Notes under the pieces: model-generated
The model's input: the letters and a program-made list of their open reading frames with translations, nothing else
Database searches by the model: none
What the model was told of the DNA's origin: nothing
Translations under genes and position numbers: made by a program
Assembly (NCBI GenBank): GCA_937973965.1
Contig: CALJJQ010000033.1
Span: 35,788-99,787, forward strand
Source of the DNA: an uncultured Calothrix sp.
GTDB lineage: Bacteria > Cyanobacteriota > Cyanobacteriia > Cyanobacteriales > Nostocaceae
Direction: 5' to 3'
Length of the DNA: 64,000 bases
Shown: piece by piece, positions 47,526 to 57,105 of the stretch
Layout of the letters: each line of letters starts with the position of its first letter
Numbering within the stretch: position 1 is the first letter of the stretch

Positions 47526-47560
47526 TTAGTAGAGACGACCCGTCGGGTCGTCTCTACTAA
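47526..47560. terminator. Perfect 35-nt palindrome after the kinase gene
   Basis: Perfect 17-bp arms (TTAGTAGAGACGACCCG and its complement) around a single central T, preceded by GTTTTT. It lies 123 bp after the kinase stop and could end transcription in either direction. Its core equals the palindrome at 5946-5970. Confidence 0.6.
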
Positions 47561-47701
47561 TTCATATCCCAATTCAGCAATGTCCACCCAAATTACAATT
47601 TTTGAATTAAGCTAAATTAATACTGAAGGTCATAGTATACACATCAGAAATTTTCAATACTGGTAGTGAACACAATTAATTAAAATCCTTTGGGGAAGGC
47701 T

Positions 47702-48865
47702 ATGACTAGGAATTTACTAGAACAGCTACGGGAAATGACCGTTGTAGTGGCTGATACAGGAGATATTCAAGCGATTGAGCAGTTTAAACCGCAGGATGCA
47801 ACTACTAATCCTTCCTTGATTACTGCGGCTGCACAAATGCCACAATATCAGGAAATTGTGGATGAAACCCTGAAACAAGCTAAAGCCGATGCGGGTTCGG
47901 GTGCAAAGGATGGAGATATTGTCACCTTAGCCTTTGAACGGTTAGCGGTTGCGTTTGGGAAACGAATTTTAGAAATTATTCCCGGACGGGTTTCGACGGA
48001 AGTGGATGCCCGTTTGTCCTATGATACCAATGGAACTGTGGAAAAAGCCCGCTATTTAATTTCCGAATACGAAAAAGCCGGAATTAGCCGCGATCGCATT
48101 TTAATTAAAATCGCTTCCACCTGGGAAGGTATTCAAGCTGCTTCCCAATTGGAAAAGGAGGGTATCCATTGTAACTTGACCTTACTATTTGGTTTACATC
48201 AAGCGATCACCTGTGCAGAAGCTGGTGTAACTTTGATATCCCCCTTTGTCGGTCGAATTTTGGATTGGTACAAACAAAAATATCAACGGGAATATGTGGG
48301 TGCAGATGACCCTGGTGTTCAGTCGGTGACTAAGATTTATAACTATTACAAAAAATTTGGTTATCAGACCGAGGTGATGGGTGCAAGTTTTCGCAATATT
48401 TCGGAAATTCGCGAGTTAGCAGGTTGCGATTTATTAACAATTTCCCCCAGTTTACTAGGAGAATTAGCGGCAACCGTTGAGGATCTACCGCGAAAATTAG
48501 ATGGGAATCAAGCCCAAAAAATGGATATTAGCAAAATTGCGATGAATGAATCTGTATTTGCGACTATGCACGCACAGGATGAAATGGCATCGGCAAAACT
48601 TGATGAAGGTATTAAAGGGTTTACAAAGGCTTTAGAAAATCTAGAGTCTTTGTTAGCAAAACGCTTGGCTAAGTTGAGTGGCGAAAGTATTATTCATCAT
48701 GCCACAGAAGATATTTTCCATGTTTACGATTTGGATGGTGACGGTTATATTACCAGGGAAGAGTGGATGGGTACAGATGCAGTTTTTGATGCCCTAGATA
48801 CTGATAAAGATGGTAAAATTACCCCCGATGAAATGAATGCAGGTTTTGGAGTCGTTTTACATTAA
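47702..48865 (+). CDS. tal: Transaldolase with C-terminal EF-hand pair
   Basis: The enzyme of 387 residues moves a dihydroxyacetone unit between sugar phosphates in the pentose phosphate pathway. Family features: [17 protein letters not shown] at the start, the Schiff-base lysine in [13 protein letters not shown], and [10 protein letters not shown]. The C-terminus adds two EF-hands ([13 protein letters not shown] and [13 protein letters not shown]), a known feature of cyanobacterial transaldolase that suggests calcium control. I start it at the ATG at 47702, with GGGGAAGG just upstream; a TTG at 47690 would add four residues. Confidence 0.95.
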   Translation: MTRNLLEQLREMTVVVADTGDIQAIEQFKPQDATTNPSLITAAAQMPQYQEIVDETLKQAKADAGSGAKDGDIVTLAFERLAVAFGKRILEIIPGRVSTEVDARLSYDTNGTVEKARYLISEYEKAGISRDRILIKIASTWEGIQAASQLEKEGIHCNLTLLFGLHQAITCAEAGVTLISPFVGRILDWYKQKYQREYVGADDPGVQSVTKIYNYYKKFGYQTEVMGASFRNISEIRELAGCDLLTISPSLLGELAATVEDLPRKLDGNQAQKMDISKIAMNESVFATMHAQDEMASAKLDEGIKGFTKALENLESLLAKRLAKLSGESIIHHATEDIFHVYDLDGDGYITREEWMGTDAVFDALDTDKDGKITPDEMNAGFGVVLH

Positions 48866-48883
48866 GTTACACTCGAACACTTT

Positions 48884-48997
48884 GGTTATGAGGGGTTTGT
48901 AGTAGTGGCTTTAGCTCCAAAAAAACTTGATGATAAAGGCGCTATACCCGCAGGGTTGTCGTAGACTAGCGCTACTACGTGCCTTTTTTAACCCATT
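48884..48997. repeat. MITE-like inverted-repeat element, copy B
   Basis: Starts GGTTATGAGGGGTTTGTAGT and ends CTACTACGTGCC and TTTTTTAACCCATT. The ends match copy A (23951-24034); the middle is longer and includes GCTATACCCGCAGGGTTGTC, the inverse of a piece of copy C. Confidence 0.65.
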
Positions 48998-49053
48998 GAA
49001 ATTAATGACATGGAGTACTAGTACAACTTAGCTTCGATGAATCTCACCCCAAC

Positions 49054-49077
49054 CCCTCTCCGATATCACGGAGAGGG
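49054..49077. repeat. CCCTCTCCG hairpin
   Basis: Perfect 9-bp stem with a 6-nt loop. Similar CCCCTCTCC...GGAGAGGGG hairpins are frequent in cyanobacterial spacers. Confidence 0.45.
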
Positions 49078-49418
49078 ACGGGAAAATCGGTTGTTGCAAG
49101 CAAAAATCAATGTTTCCAAAGCCTTTCCCAGTTATTGTGATATCGATTATCTTGTACTTTGAAATAAATGAAACTGGAATAATCAACGGCTACAGCCCCT
49201 GATATGTAGCAAGCATTAGCGTAAACGATATAAGAGGATTAAAGAGGGGTTATTTGAAACCGTCGTAGCAAGCTTCTTCATCGGAGTACCCAAGTTCTAT
49301 TAGCCTATTTCGTCTCCTATATTCTTCAAAAAGACTTTCCATCAAGTTTTCTGAAAATTACAATAAACCGTAGTTATTCATACTTTTCCTATTTACCCAC
49401 CAGTTTTAGGATCGAAGT

Positions 49419-50243
49419 ATGAAGATAATAAAAATCAGTGATAATAACCACCTTTTAACTGACAGAATCAGATGGAAAGGATTGATACCCCGAAACCTAT
49501 TCAGGAAAGCTTTATGCCTTGGGCAGATTGTATTATTAATTATTGGTTGTACAGAGGGAGATAATTATCCAAAAAGCGACACCAAGGAAGTAGTACAAAA
49601 GTCGAATATATCCCAATTAATTAACGAAACCAAACAAAAACAAACCGCAAAAGTTTTATTTGAGCAGGGAAATGATTTATTACAAGCTCAAAAATATTCA
49701 GAAGCCATAGAATTATATAATCGCGCTCTAGCAATTAAACCAAACTCTGATCGGGTATGGGTGAATCACGGCAACGCACTTACAGCCTTACAGCAATACG
49801 AAAAAGCGATCGCATCCTACGAAACAGCCATCAAGTACAATCCTCAAATGGAAGAAGCCTGGTATAATCGGGGCAATGCCTTAAGTTCTCTCCAACGATA
49901 CCACCAGGCGATCGCATCTTACACACAAGCAATCAAGATTCAACCTCAAAAGCACGAAGCTTGGATTAATAAAGGTATTGCCCTCGCGAAAATCCAAAAA
50001 TATCAACAGGCGATCGCAGCTTACGACCAAGCCATTCACATCAAACCCAATCAAGACTTAGCCTACTACAATAAAGCCTGTGCCTACGCCTTGCAAAATC
50101 AACCAGAACAGGCCATCATCAACCTGCAAACAGCAATACAATTAGCACCTGGTAAATATACTCAACTCGCCCAAACTGATGGTGATTTCCATCAAATCCG
50201 CAAACACCCCAAATTTCAAGCTTTATTAAAGGGAATAAAGTGA
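49419..50243 (+). CDS. TPR lipoprotein
   Basis: The 274-residue protein has a lipoprotein signal: ALCLGQIVLLIIGC with the lipobox cysteine at about residue 44, after a long basic N-terminus. About five TPR units follow (for example AIELYNRALAIKPNSDRVWV and AIASYTQAIKIQPQKHEAWI). It should be anchored to a membrane and act as a protein-binding scaffold. Partner unknown. It is a single gene upstream of the hmp-like cluster. Confidence 0.82.
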   Translation: MKIIKISDNNHLLTDRIRWKGLIPRNLFRKALCLGQIVLLIIGCTEGDNYPKSDTKEVVQKSNISQLINETKQKQTAKVLFEQGNDLLQAQKYSEAIELYNRALAIKPNSDRVWVNHGNALTALQQYEKAIASYETAIKYNPQMEEAWYNRGNALSSLQRYHQAIASYTQAIKIQPQKHEAWINKGIALAKIQKYQQAIAAYDQAIHIKPNQDLAYYNKACAYALQNQPEQAIINLQTAIQLAPGKYTQLAQTDGDFHQIRKHPKFQALLKGIK

Positions 50244-50611
50244 GTCGGGAGTGGGGGAGTAATATCGTTTGACTTTGGAGTTGATACCTGACAGGGAGCG
50301 GGTGCAGGGGAAGAAAATGTATCAAAATTGGAGTGAAATAGTATAAGGCTGAAAAACCTGGCATTTGTAATTTTTTGGGTTTTGTGGAAGGGGAAAGCTT
50401 AAAACTACTCTCTACTCCCTGTACAGACGACCCGATGGGTTTTCCTACTCCCTACTCCCTACAAAAAGACTTTTCCACAGACCCTATTTACAAGGGAGGA
50501 ATTAGGATTTTGAAACTGGATCGAGTGTAATCGCCTTTTTTCTAGTTTTTTTCGCCAAAAAGTTAATCATTGATGAATAGATGGGCACAATGAACACAGG
50601 ACATTACGGGG
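50244..50611. other. Region upstream of the hmp-like cluster
   Basis: About 370 bp. It has a CTACTCCCTACTCCCTAC-type repeat near 50444 and the half palindrome CAGACGACCCGATGGG near 50420. The cluster promoter should be here, but I see no clear hexamers. Confidence 0.45.
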
Positions 50612-51901
50612 ATGGAAGGAGTGCCGGAAAAATCAATGCAGGGAAATTTGAATGAGATAGATATTTGTAGCATTCTGCAATTAATCGAATTAGGTCAACG
50701 CACGGGATTATTGTATATAGAAGCCGATTTAGAGCCTAATTCCCGTCAGCGTTCAATTAACTTACGGCAATATCGGCTACTAGTAAATACCCCTAGGCAA
50801 ATATCCCATCTCTCATGGTTGATATTTTGCGATCGCGGTGAAATAATTTACGCTACAGATATTCATGGGTCAGTAAATAGCAGTTATTCCCGTTTAGATG
50901 ATTATTTGCGTCACTATCGAGTTAAGCTACCATCACCCATCACCCAGTCAGCATCTACTTGGCAAGATGATTTTCCCTTCACTGCACCCGAATATGAGAA
51001 TTTGTGGATGTTGTTGAACCAAGATATCATCAATACTAACCAAGCCCGAACCATTTTGACAGGCTTGATTCGGGAAACAATTTTTGAGTTATTGGATATT
51101 AGTGGGGGAAAGTTTGTTTTTCAGGAAGGAATAAAATTAACACCAAAATTAGACGCTTGGGAAATTACTCCCCTCCTCCGAGAGATTAATCAGCAACTAC
51201 GCAATTGGCAACTGTTATTTCCCCATATTCAATCACCCCAGCAGTTACCCCAACTGCGGAATCCAGAACGGGTTCGAGCTTCCTTACCAGCCAATACAGT
51301 CCAAAAATTGCAACGATGGGCTGATGGTAAAACATCCCTCCGTCGTTTGTCGCGAATGCTACATCGCGATATCCTTGTGGTGGGGAAGGCGATTTATCCC
51401 TATGTTCAACAGGGATTTGTGCAGCTGCTTCCCCCATCCTCCCATCAATTATCTGCCAATTTCCAGTCCCATCATGACCAACCATCCCGTAGTGTACTAT
51501 GCTTGGGTGAACCCATACCAGAATCTCTGCAATCAATCCTCCTAGCCAAAGGTTATCAGGCGATCGCAATTCCGAATTCCAGTGATTCCCTCCTGCGATT
51601 ATTCGATATCCAGCCAAATTTCATACTATTACACGTCAGTGTTTGTGATGATAAAATTTATGACCTTTGTGGGATGCTACGCTACTCCCAAACATTTAAA
51701 TTTGTTCCCATTATTATACTTTGCCCCGAAGATGGGTATATTAATCGTGTCCGCGCTCAAATCTCTGGAGCCACGGATTTTTTATCTATACCCTGTCAGG
51801 ACAGTGAATTGATTATGTTAATTGAAAAACACCTTAACCATCATGTTCATTACCATGCCCAGCAAAACCAACACTTGTCGATTGCGGTCAATATAAAGTA
51901 A
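50612..51901 (+). CDS. hmpA: PatA-like regulator (PATAN/DUF4388 + degenerate receiver), HmpA-like
   Basis: A 429-residue protein whose N-terminal 190 residues are a PATAN/DUF4388 domain (QGNLNEIDICSILQLIELGQ), as in PatA of heterocyst patterning. A middle helical region follows, and residues ~294-409 form a receiver-like domain. That receiver lacks the phosphoacceptor: PNFILLHVSV has His341 where Asp is expected, Ile393 replaces the conserved Lys, and only Glu300 remains of the acidic pair. It begins a cluster whose order (PatA-like, CheY, CheW, MCP, CheA) matches hmpABCDE of Nostoc punctiforme, needed for hormogonium motility and polysaccharide secretion. The internal ATG at 50636 fits homologous starts and may be the true one. 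There are 572 bp before hmpB. Confidence 0.82.
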   Translation: MEGVPEKSMQGNLNEIDICSILQLIELGQRTGLLYIEADLEPNSRQRSINLRQYRLLVNTPRQISHLSWLIFCDRGEIIYATDIHGSVNSSYSRLDDYLRHYRVKLPSPITQSASTWQDDFPFTAPEYENLWMLLNQDIINTNQARTILTGLIRETIFELLDISGGKFVFQEGIKLTPKLDAWEITPLLREINQQLRNWQLLFPHIQSPQQLPQLRNPERVRASLPANTVQKLQRWADGKTSLRRLSRMLHRDILVVGKAIYPYVQQGFVQLLPPSSHQLSANFQSHHDQPSRSVLCLGEPIPESLQSILLAKGYQAIAIPNSSDSLLRLFDIQPNFILLHVSVCDDKIYDLCGMLRYSQTFKFVPIIILCPEDGYINRVRAQISGATDFLSIPCQDSELIMLIEKHLNHHVHYHAQQNQHLSIAVNIK

Positions 51902-52473
51902 AAAATGTTATCACAGAATCAATCAGTGGTGACATAAACCTTGTATTAACAGTAAACAGTATAAATGGGTAGGCTCACGGGAGCAGGCTGCATTCAATGG
52001 CTATCAGTCTTGATTACGTCATCTTATACTAATAGCTCATAACTGATAACTGTTTAAAAAAACAAAACTTATTCACAGACTAACTAAACCCTATCCAGTT
52101 TGAAAACCGTAGTTCCTAGTCGCGATTATGAGGTTGCTACCGTCGCCATGACGAAAACTCCTGTTTTGATTATGGACGAGGTTTATTTACGTCATTGGTA
52201 GGTAAGGTAGTAATCCTAACGCCTTATTTGTAATGATTGCGTAACCTGGATTGCCACGAGCGAATAGCAAGTGTTGAGTAACGGATTTTACCGAATTCCC
52301 AACTCACCACTCCCAACACCCTCTCAATATTCAAGAGATTCGTGAGAAATACGGGTTAAGTATCAAAAAGTCAACTAATAAAATTAATTTATACATTAAA
52401 TGCACAAAATGCTGGCGGGGAAATCAGGGAATGTCCAGATGGGACATCTACATCAGGAGGTAAATAAGCATTT
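51902..52473. other. Spacer between hmpA-like and hmpB-like genes
   Basis: 572 bp without a gene. hmpB has AGGAGGT about 12 bases before its start. The size suggests a separate promoter for hmpB onward, although I cannot name it. Confidence 0.45.
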
Positions 52474-52839
52474 ATGAGTACAGTGCTGATTGTGGAAGAT
52501 AGTATCGCCCAAAGGGAGATGATTACCGACCTCCTGAAAGCGAGTGGATTAACGGTGACACATGCAAGTGATGGAGTCGAAGCGTTGGAAGCAATTTTAA
52601 CCGCACCTCCAGATTTAGTGGTACTTGATATTGTCATGCCGAGGATGAATGGCTACGAAGTTTGTCGTCGGCTGAAATCTGACCCAAAAACTCAAAATGT
52701 CCCGGTGGTCATGTGTTCGTCAAAGGGCGAAGAATTTGATCGTTACTGGGGAATGAAACAAGGTGCGGATGCTTATATTGCCAAACCATTCCAACCAACG
52801 GAATTAGTTGGTACTGTTAAACAACTGCTGCGTGGATGA
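52474..52839 (+). CDS. hmpB: CheY-like response regulator, HmpB-like
   Basis: The 121-residue single-domain receiver is complete: acidic residues in LIVEDS, phosphoacceptor Asp52 in VVLDIVMPRMNGYE, Ser81 in MCSSKG and Lys103 in YIAKPF. It should be phosphorylated by the CheA hybrid of this cluster and is likely to act on the type IV pilus machinery by analogy with PilG/HmpB. Its stop overlaps the hmpC start by four bases (ATGA), so the two are translationally coupled. Confidence 0.92.
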   Translation: MSTVLIVEDSIAQREMITDLLKASGLTVTHASDGVEALEAILTAPPDLVVLDIVMPRMNGYEVCRRLKSDPKTQNVPVVMCSSKGEEFDRYWGMKQGADAYIAKPFQPTELVGTVKQLLRG

Positions 52840-53432
52840 GGTACATGGAGATGATAGTGACTCAACCAGATTTTTTTCCCGGTAGTGGTGAAGAACAATT
52901 TCGTCCCGAATTTCAGGTCGAAAGTCCTGAAGGTGAATTACACTTAAGATTCTTGATTCCTTCCCACCAGGAATTTGCCCTATTAGCTACGGGGATTCGG
53001 GAGGTAATAGAATTAAGTCCGGATCGAATTACACCAATACCGAATGCATCTCCTTTGCTGTTGGGTACTCTCAATTTACGAGGACGGGTAATTTGGGTTG
53101 CCGATTTAGGGCAATTTTTGGGGGAGCCAACCTCCCTAAATACAGATCGAGCGGAGATACCTGTGATTGCCATTGAGGAGCAGGATACAATAGTTGGTTT
53201 AGCTGTGGACGAAATCGGGGGGATGGATTGGTTAGATATGCAAAATTTAGTACCACCTAGTAATGTCCCCGATGCAATGGCTCCGTTTTTGCGGGGTGAG
53301 TGGAGGCTGAATCGAGAAATTACCCAGGGAAAAAGTAGTTCACAAGGAGAATCACCACCCCAGCAAGTTTCCCAATGTTTGCGGCTATTAGACCAAACCG
53401 CAATTTTACGCAGTGCCCGATGGGTAGGATGA
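52836..53432 (+). CDS. hmpC: CheW-like adaptor, HmpC-like
   Basis: A 198-residue CheW-domain protein. The domain (about residues 25-175) shows [40 protein letters not shown] and [11 protein letters not shown]. It links the MCP to the CheA kinase. It is coupled by overlap to hmpB and precedes hmpD by 16 bp, so the three form one operon. Confidence 0.9.
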   Translation: MRYMEMIVTQPDFFPGSGEEQFRPEFQVESPEGELHLRFLIPSHQEFALLATGIREVIELSPDRITPIPNASPLLLGTLNLRGRVIWVADLGQFLGEPTSLNTDRAEIPVIAIEEQDTIVGLAVDEIGGMDWLDMQNLVPPSNVPDAMAPFLRGEWRLNREITQGKSSSQGESPPQQVSQCLRLLDQTAILRSARWVG

Positions 53433-53448
53433 AATACGGAGAGAGAAA

Positions 53449-56442
53449 ATGGCAGCAAGTATAGAAGATTTTACACAAGTTTATCAGCAGGCGTTAACAG
53501 CTTACGCCCAGCAGAATTATCAAGAAGCCGCCAGTTTAATTGATACGGTGGTGGCAAATATACCTGATGACCCGAATACCCATTTGTTACGGGGTCATAT
53601 TTATTATGTTTTGCAGAAATATGATATTGCCAAAAGCGAATATCAACGGGTTTTAGATTTAACCGATGACCCGGAAATTATGAGTTTTGCCAAAAACGGT
53701 CTGGATAATGTCAGCCAGTACCAAGCCAATGCTTACGAAGTCGATACGGATACAGTATTACCAGAAGGCGCGGTCGCATCTGGGGAATCGATCTCTTTGT
53801 TTGCCGAGGATGATGATTTACCTTCCCTATCGGAAATTAATAGTAGTTTTGATTTAAGCTCGCTAGGTGCGGCAATTTCCCCAGAAGCGACTGGAGATGC
53901 GTTAATGGCGACCCCGTTTGATGCACCAAGTGATACGACAATATTTGCAGCTTCGGCAAATACCCAATTTAATTTAGGTAGTGGTGACAACCCGTTCACG
54001 GTTTCTCCTGGTACCCTGGATGGAGAGGATGGGGAATTACCTCCCTTTTGGCAAGATGCGAATCACCCAGATGGGGCAGATGTCAGCAGCATACCGACCG
54101 ATTCTCCCTTTCAACCCCTATCAGCAACGCCATCCTCGGAAACGGATGCACCGACGGATGGAGATGATTCAATGGGTGAGTTAGAGTTACCATCGGCATT
54201 TTTTAGTGATCCCGATGGCGATAGTCAGGCTGACACTAGCAATCGTCGGGATTTAAGTTTTAATTTCCAGACATTAGGGGATAGTCTGGATGACGAAACT
54301 CTTTTGAATAATGTCCCCCCCAATTCCACAATTATGGGGAATAGTAATTATGCTAGCGATACATCTACGGATATGCCGGAATCGGCGACGGGTGGACGCA
54401 AATCCCTCGGCGAATTCTCCACCTTTAGCATTGAAATGTCGGCAAGTACTACCCCATCCGCCAATTCAACCAGCGCTAACAACGGTCACGTCACCAGCGA
54501 CGATGCTTTTGATTTTGAAGCCTTTGAATCGGCATTTGGTTTATATAATTCCAGTTTTGGCAATTTCAGTGACAATGAAAATTCTCCGAGTCAGGATTTA
54601 AGCGAGGGTAGTATGGGTGCAACCCCATCCCCAACTACCTCCATCGACAATCAAAACAATATCGAATTCCTAGATGATTTTGACGAATTTGACGACCTGG
54701 GGAATATTCCTGGATTTGATTTATCTAGTAGTTCCTACGAAGCCGACTCCCAGTTAAATTCTGGGCAATTGTTCCATCAGCCCGATTTACAATCAGCTTC
54801 TCTCCATAGTACCGGTTATCGTACCAGTTCTACCAGTAAATCCACAGAAAATACCCAAAGCAAATCCAAATTAGGACACACAGATGGAATAGGAAGTTCT
54901 ACCCCCAGGGATGAGGAATTGTTCAGTATTACATCTCCCCACGATGCTGTGCCGATTTTTTCCCAACCGGATATCAGCCGGGTTCAACCCCAAGTCAGTG
55001 GTGAGCAAGGCGTATTTGCACCTTTAGAAAATGCTTCCCTAGATCAGAAACACTGGTTTATGGCTGGTGCTGTCGGTATTGCCTCAATGGTGATGGCAGC
55101 TTTAGTTAGTTACGGTGTGAGTACTTTTTCGCCTCCCCAACAACGGGTTGTAGTGCGTAATACAGGCTGGGCAATGGCTTTGGCAGCAGGGATTGCTGGT
55201 GGAGCAACGGCGGGGGTCATGGGTAGTTTGACTTTTCGACAAATTCGCCGCACTACTAAGGATTTACAAACCCAATTCGATTTGGTTCGTCAAGGTAATT
55301 TAAATGTCCAAGCCACCGTCTATTCCGAAGATGAATTTGGCCAGTTGGCGGCTGGATTTAACGAAATGGCCCGGGTCATTTTAACAACAACTAGTGAGGC
55401 TACCCGCAAAGCCCACGAACAGGAGGAAGCGAAGGAAAATTTACAACGCCAGGTAATTCGTTTGCTGGACGATGTGGAAGGTGCAGCTAGGGGAGATTTA
55501 ACGGTACAAGCAGAAGTTACCGCCGATGTTTTAGGAGCGGTTGCTGATGCCTTTAATTTAACGATTCAAAACCTGCGGGATATTGTCCAACAGGTAAAAG
55601 TAGCAGCTCGGGAAGTAACTAAAGGTGCGACTAATTCGGAAACCTTTGCCCGTGCTTTATCCAGTGATGCTTTGCGACAAGCTGAGGAATTAGCTGTCAC
55701 CCTCAATTCGGTACAAATTATGACTGACTCAATCCAAAGGGTGGCAGAAGCAGCGCGGGAAGCGGAAATTGTCGCCCGTGATGCTAGTGATATTGCCGTC
55801 AAGGGGGGCGAAGCTGTGGAAAATACGGTGGCGGGTATTTTAGAGATTCGGGAAACCGTGGCGGAAACAACCCGTAAAGTTAAGCGTCTAGCGGAGTCAT
55901 CCCAGGAAATCTCGAAAATTGTTGCCTTGATTTCCCAGATTGCTTCCCGGACAAACCTGCTGGCTTTAAACGCCAGTATTGAGGCAGCAAGAGCGGGAGA
56001 AGCGGGACGGGGATTTGCTATCGTTGCAGATGAGGTGCGACAGTTAGCGGATAAGTCTGCTAAATCCTTGAAGGAAATTGAGCAGATTGTGATGCAGATT
56101 CAAAGTGAAACTGGTTCGGTGATGACTGCAATGGAGGAGGGAACACAGCAGGTAATTAAAGGTACAAAATTGGCGGAGGAAGCCAAGCGATCGCTTGACA
56201 ATATTATTCAGGTTGCTAAACGCATCGATATTCTGGTTTGCTCTATTACGGCTGATACGGTGGATCAAACGGAAACCTCCCGTGCAGTTGCCCAGGTGAT
56301 GCAATCGGTGGAGTTAACTGCCCAGGAAACTTCCCAGGAAGCTCAACGGGTATCGGGGGCACTACAAAATCTGGTTGGTGTCTCCCGCGATTTGATTGCA
56401 TCGGTGGAACGTTTCCGGGTGGAAACGGCGGAAACAAGATGA
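53449..56442 (+). CDS. hmpD: Methyl-accepting chemotaxis protein, HmpD-like
   Basis: A 997-residue MCP. An N-terminal TPR-like segment (residues ~5-85: [19 protein letters not shown]) is followed by about 440 residues of acidic, serine-rich low-complexity sequence. Two hydrophobic segments ([20 protein letters not shown] near 538 and [19 protein letters not shown] near 575) anchor it, with almost no periplasmic loop between them. HAMP domains come next ([18 protein letters not shown] and a second, [18 protein letters not shown]). The signalling tip reads [20 protein letters not shown] near 836. The lack of a periplasmic sensor domain suggests intracellular sensing, as in PilJ-type proteins. 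It is followed by a 660-bp gap to hmpE. Confidence 0.92.
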   Translation: MAASIEDFTQVYQQALTAYAQQNYQEAASLIDTVVANIPDDPNTHLLRGHIYYVLQKYDIAKSEYQRVLDLTDDPEIMSFAKNGLDNVSQYQANAYEVDTDTVLPEGAVASGESISLFAEDDDLPSLSEINSSFDLSSLGAAISPEATGDALMATPFDAPSDTTIFAASANTQFNLGSGDNPFTVSPGTLDGEDGELPPFWQDANHPDGADVSSIPTDSPFQPLSATPSSETDAPTDGDDSMGELELPSAFFSDPDGDSQADTSNRRDLSFNFQTLGDSLDDETLLNNVPPNSTIMGNSNYASDTSTDMPESATGGRKSLGEFSTFSIEMSASTTPSANSTSANNGHVTSDDAFDFEAFESAFGLYNSSFGNFSDNENSPSQDLSEGSMGATPSPTTSIDNQNNIEFLDDFDEFDDLGNIPGFDLSSSSYEADSQLNSGQLFHQPDLQSASLHSTGYRTSSTSKSTENTQSKSKLGHTDGIGSSTPRDEELFSITSPHDAVPIFSQPDISRVQPQVSGEQGVFAPLENASLDQKHWFMAGAVGIASMVMAALVSYGVSTFSPPQQRVVVRNTGWAMALAAGIAGGATAGVMGSLTFRQIRRTTKDLQTQFDLVRQGNLNVQATVYSEDEFGQLAAGFNEMARVILTTTSEATRKAHEQEEAKENLQRQVIRLLDDVEGAARGDLTVQAEVTADVLGAVADAFNLTIQNLRDIVQQVKVAAREVTKGATNSETFARALSSDALRQAEELAVTLNSVQIMTDSIQRVAEAAREAEIVARDASDIAVKGGEAVENTVAGILEIRETVAETTRKVKRLAESSQEISKIVALISQIASRTNLLALNASIEAARAGEAGRGFAIVADEVRQLADKSAKSLKEIEQIVMQIQSETGSVMTAMEEGTQQVIKGTKLAEEAKRSLDNIIQVAKRIDILVCSITADTVDQTETSRAVAQVMQSVELTAQETSQEAQRVSGALQNLVGVSRDLIASVERFRVETAETR

Positions 56443-57105
56443 GGTGTGATGATTTTGGATTACCCTTCGGTCGATCCGCTTCGCGCCTATGGATTTTGGA
56501 TTTTGAATGATGATTTTTCTCAGATTCGGGGCTACTAAATTTATCTAGCATATCTTGTTAATTGGTATCAAATATCAGGTGTAACAGAGAGTTTGATGGA
56601 GGTTTTGGCTATTTTATTTATACTATGTTTATTTAATCTCATTGAAGCAGGACTGACGCAATTGCGGGAGCAGTTACTTTATTGTAATTATCCGCGTAGT
56701 TGCTCGACTGTAGGGTCCTTGAGTAGACGCCCGCTTCTTACAAAGTAGCAATATCAAGGTCTTTTTTTAGCGTCATATGTGTGTAATTCCTAGGGAGATT
56801 GTTTCTGAAATTCAATTAAATAAATGGTTATTTTCAAATTACTTTTTATTTAATTGTGATTTCTTGAATTAATCACCAAGTGTCCAAACTATTGTTTTAT
56901 ATCCTCATTTTAATAACAACCTTCAACCCAAAATTATATTTATTTTTTTCAAAAAATTATCTACAAACCATCAATTCTCCTCTAATTCCCTATACAAATA
57001 TAAAGTGGAGAACAGAAAATAAATAAAAAGTATTCCCGAATTTAATCCTATATTCTGTCTCCCAAATATCCATTCCCTACTCCTAAAACCGATAAATTTA
57101 GTATT
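56443..57105. other. 660-bp gap between hmpD and hmpE
   Basis: No gene is seen. Copy 2 of the 47-bp repeat lies at 56451-56497, immediately after the hmpD stop. The remainder is AT-rich. Its length suggests an independent promoter for hmpE. Confidence 0.5.
56451..56497. repeat. 47-bp dispersed repeat, copy 2
   Basis: Identical to 43198-43244 except for one base (CGCCTAT instead of CGTCTAT). It starts 9 bp after the hmpD stop, as copy 1 starts 11 bp after ridA. Confidence 0.8.

Larger units (their letters stand above)
48866..49418. other. Intergenic region with MITE-like copy B and hairpins
   Basis: About 550 bp between same-strand genes. It contains the MITE-like element at 48884-48997 and a hairpin at 49054-49077 (CCCTCTCCG, 6-nt loop, CGGAGAGGG). 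No gene is seen. Confidence 0.55.
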
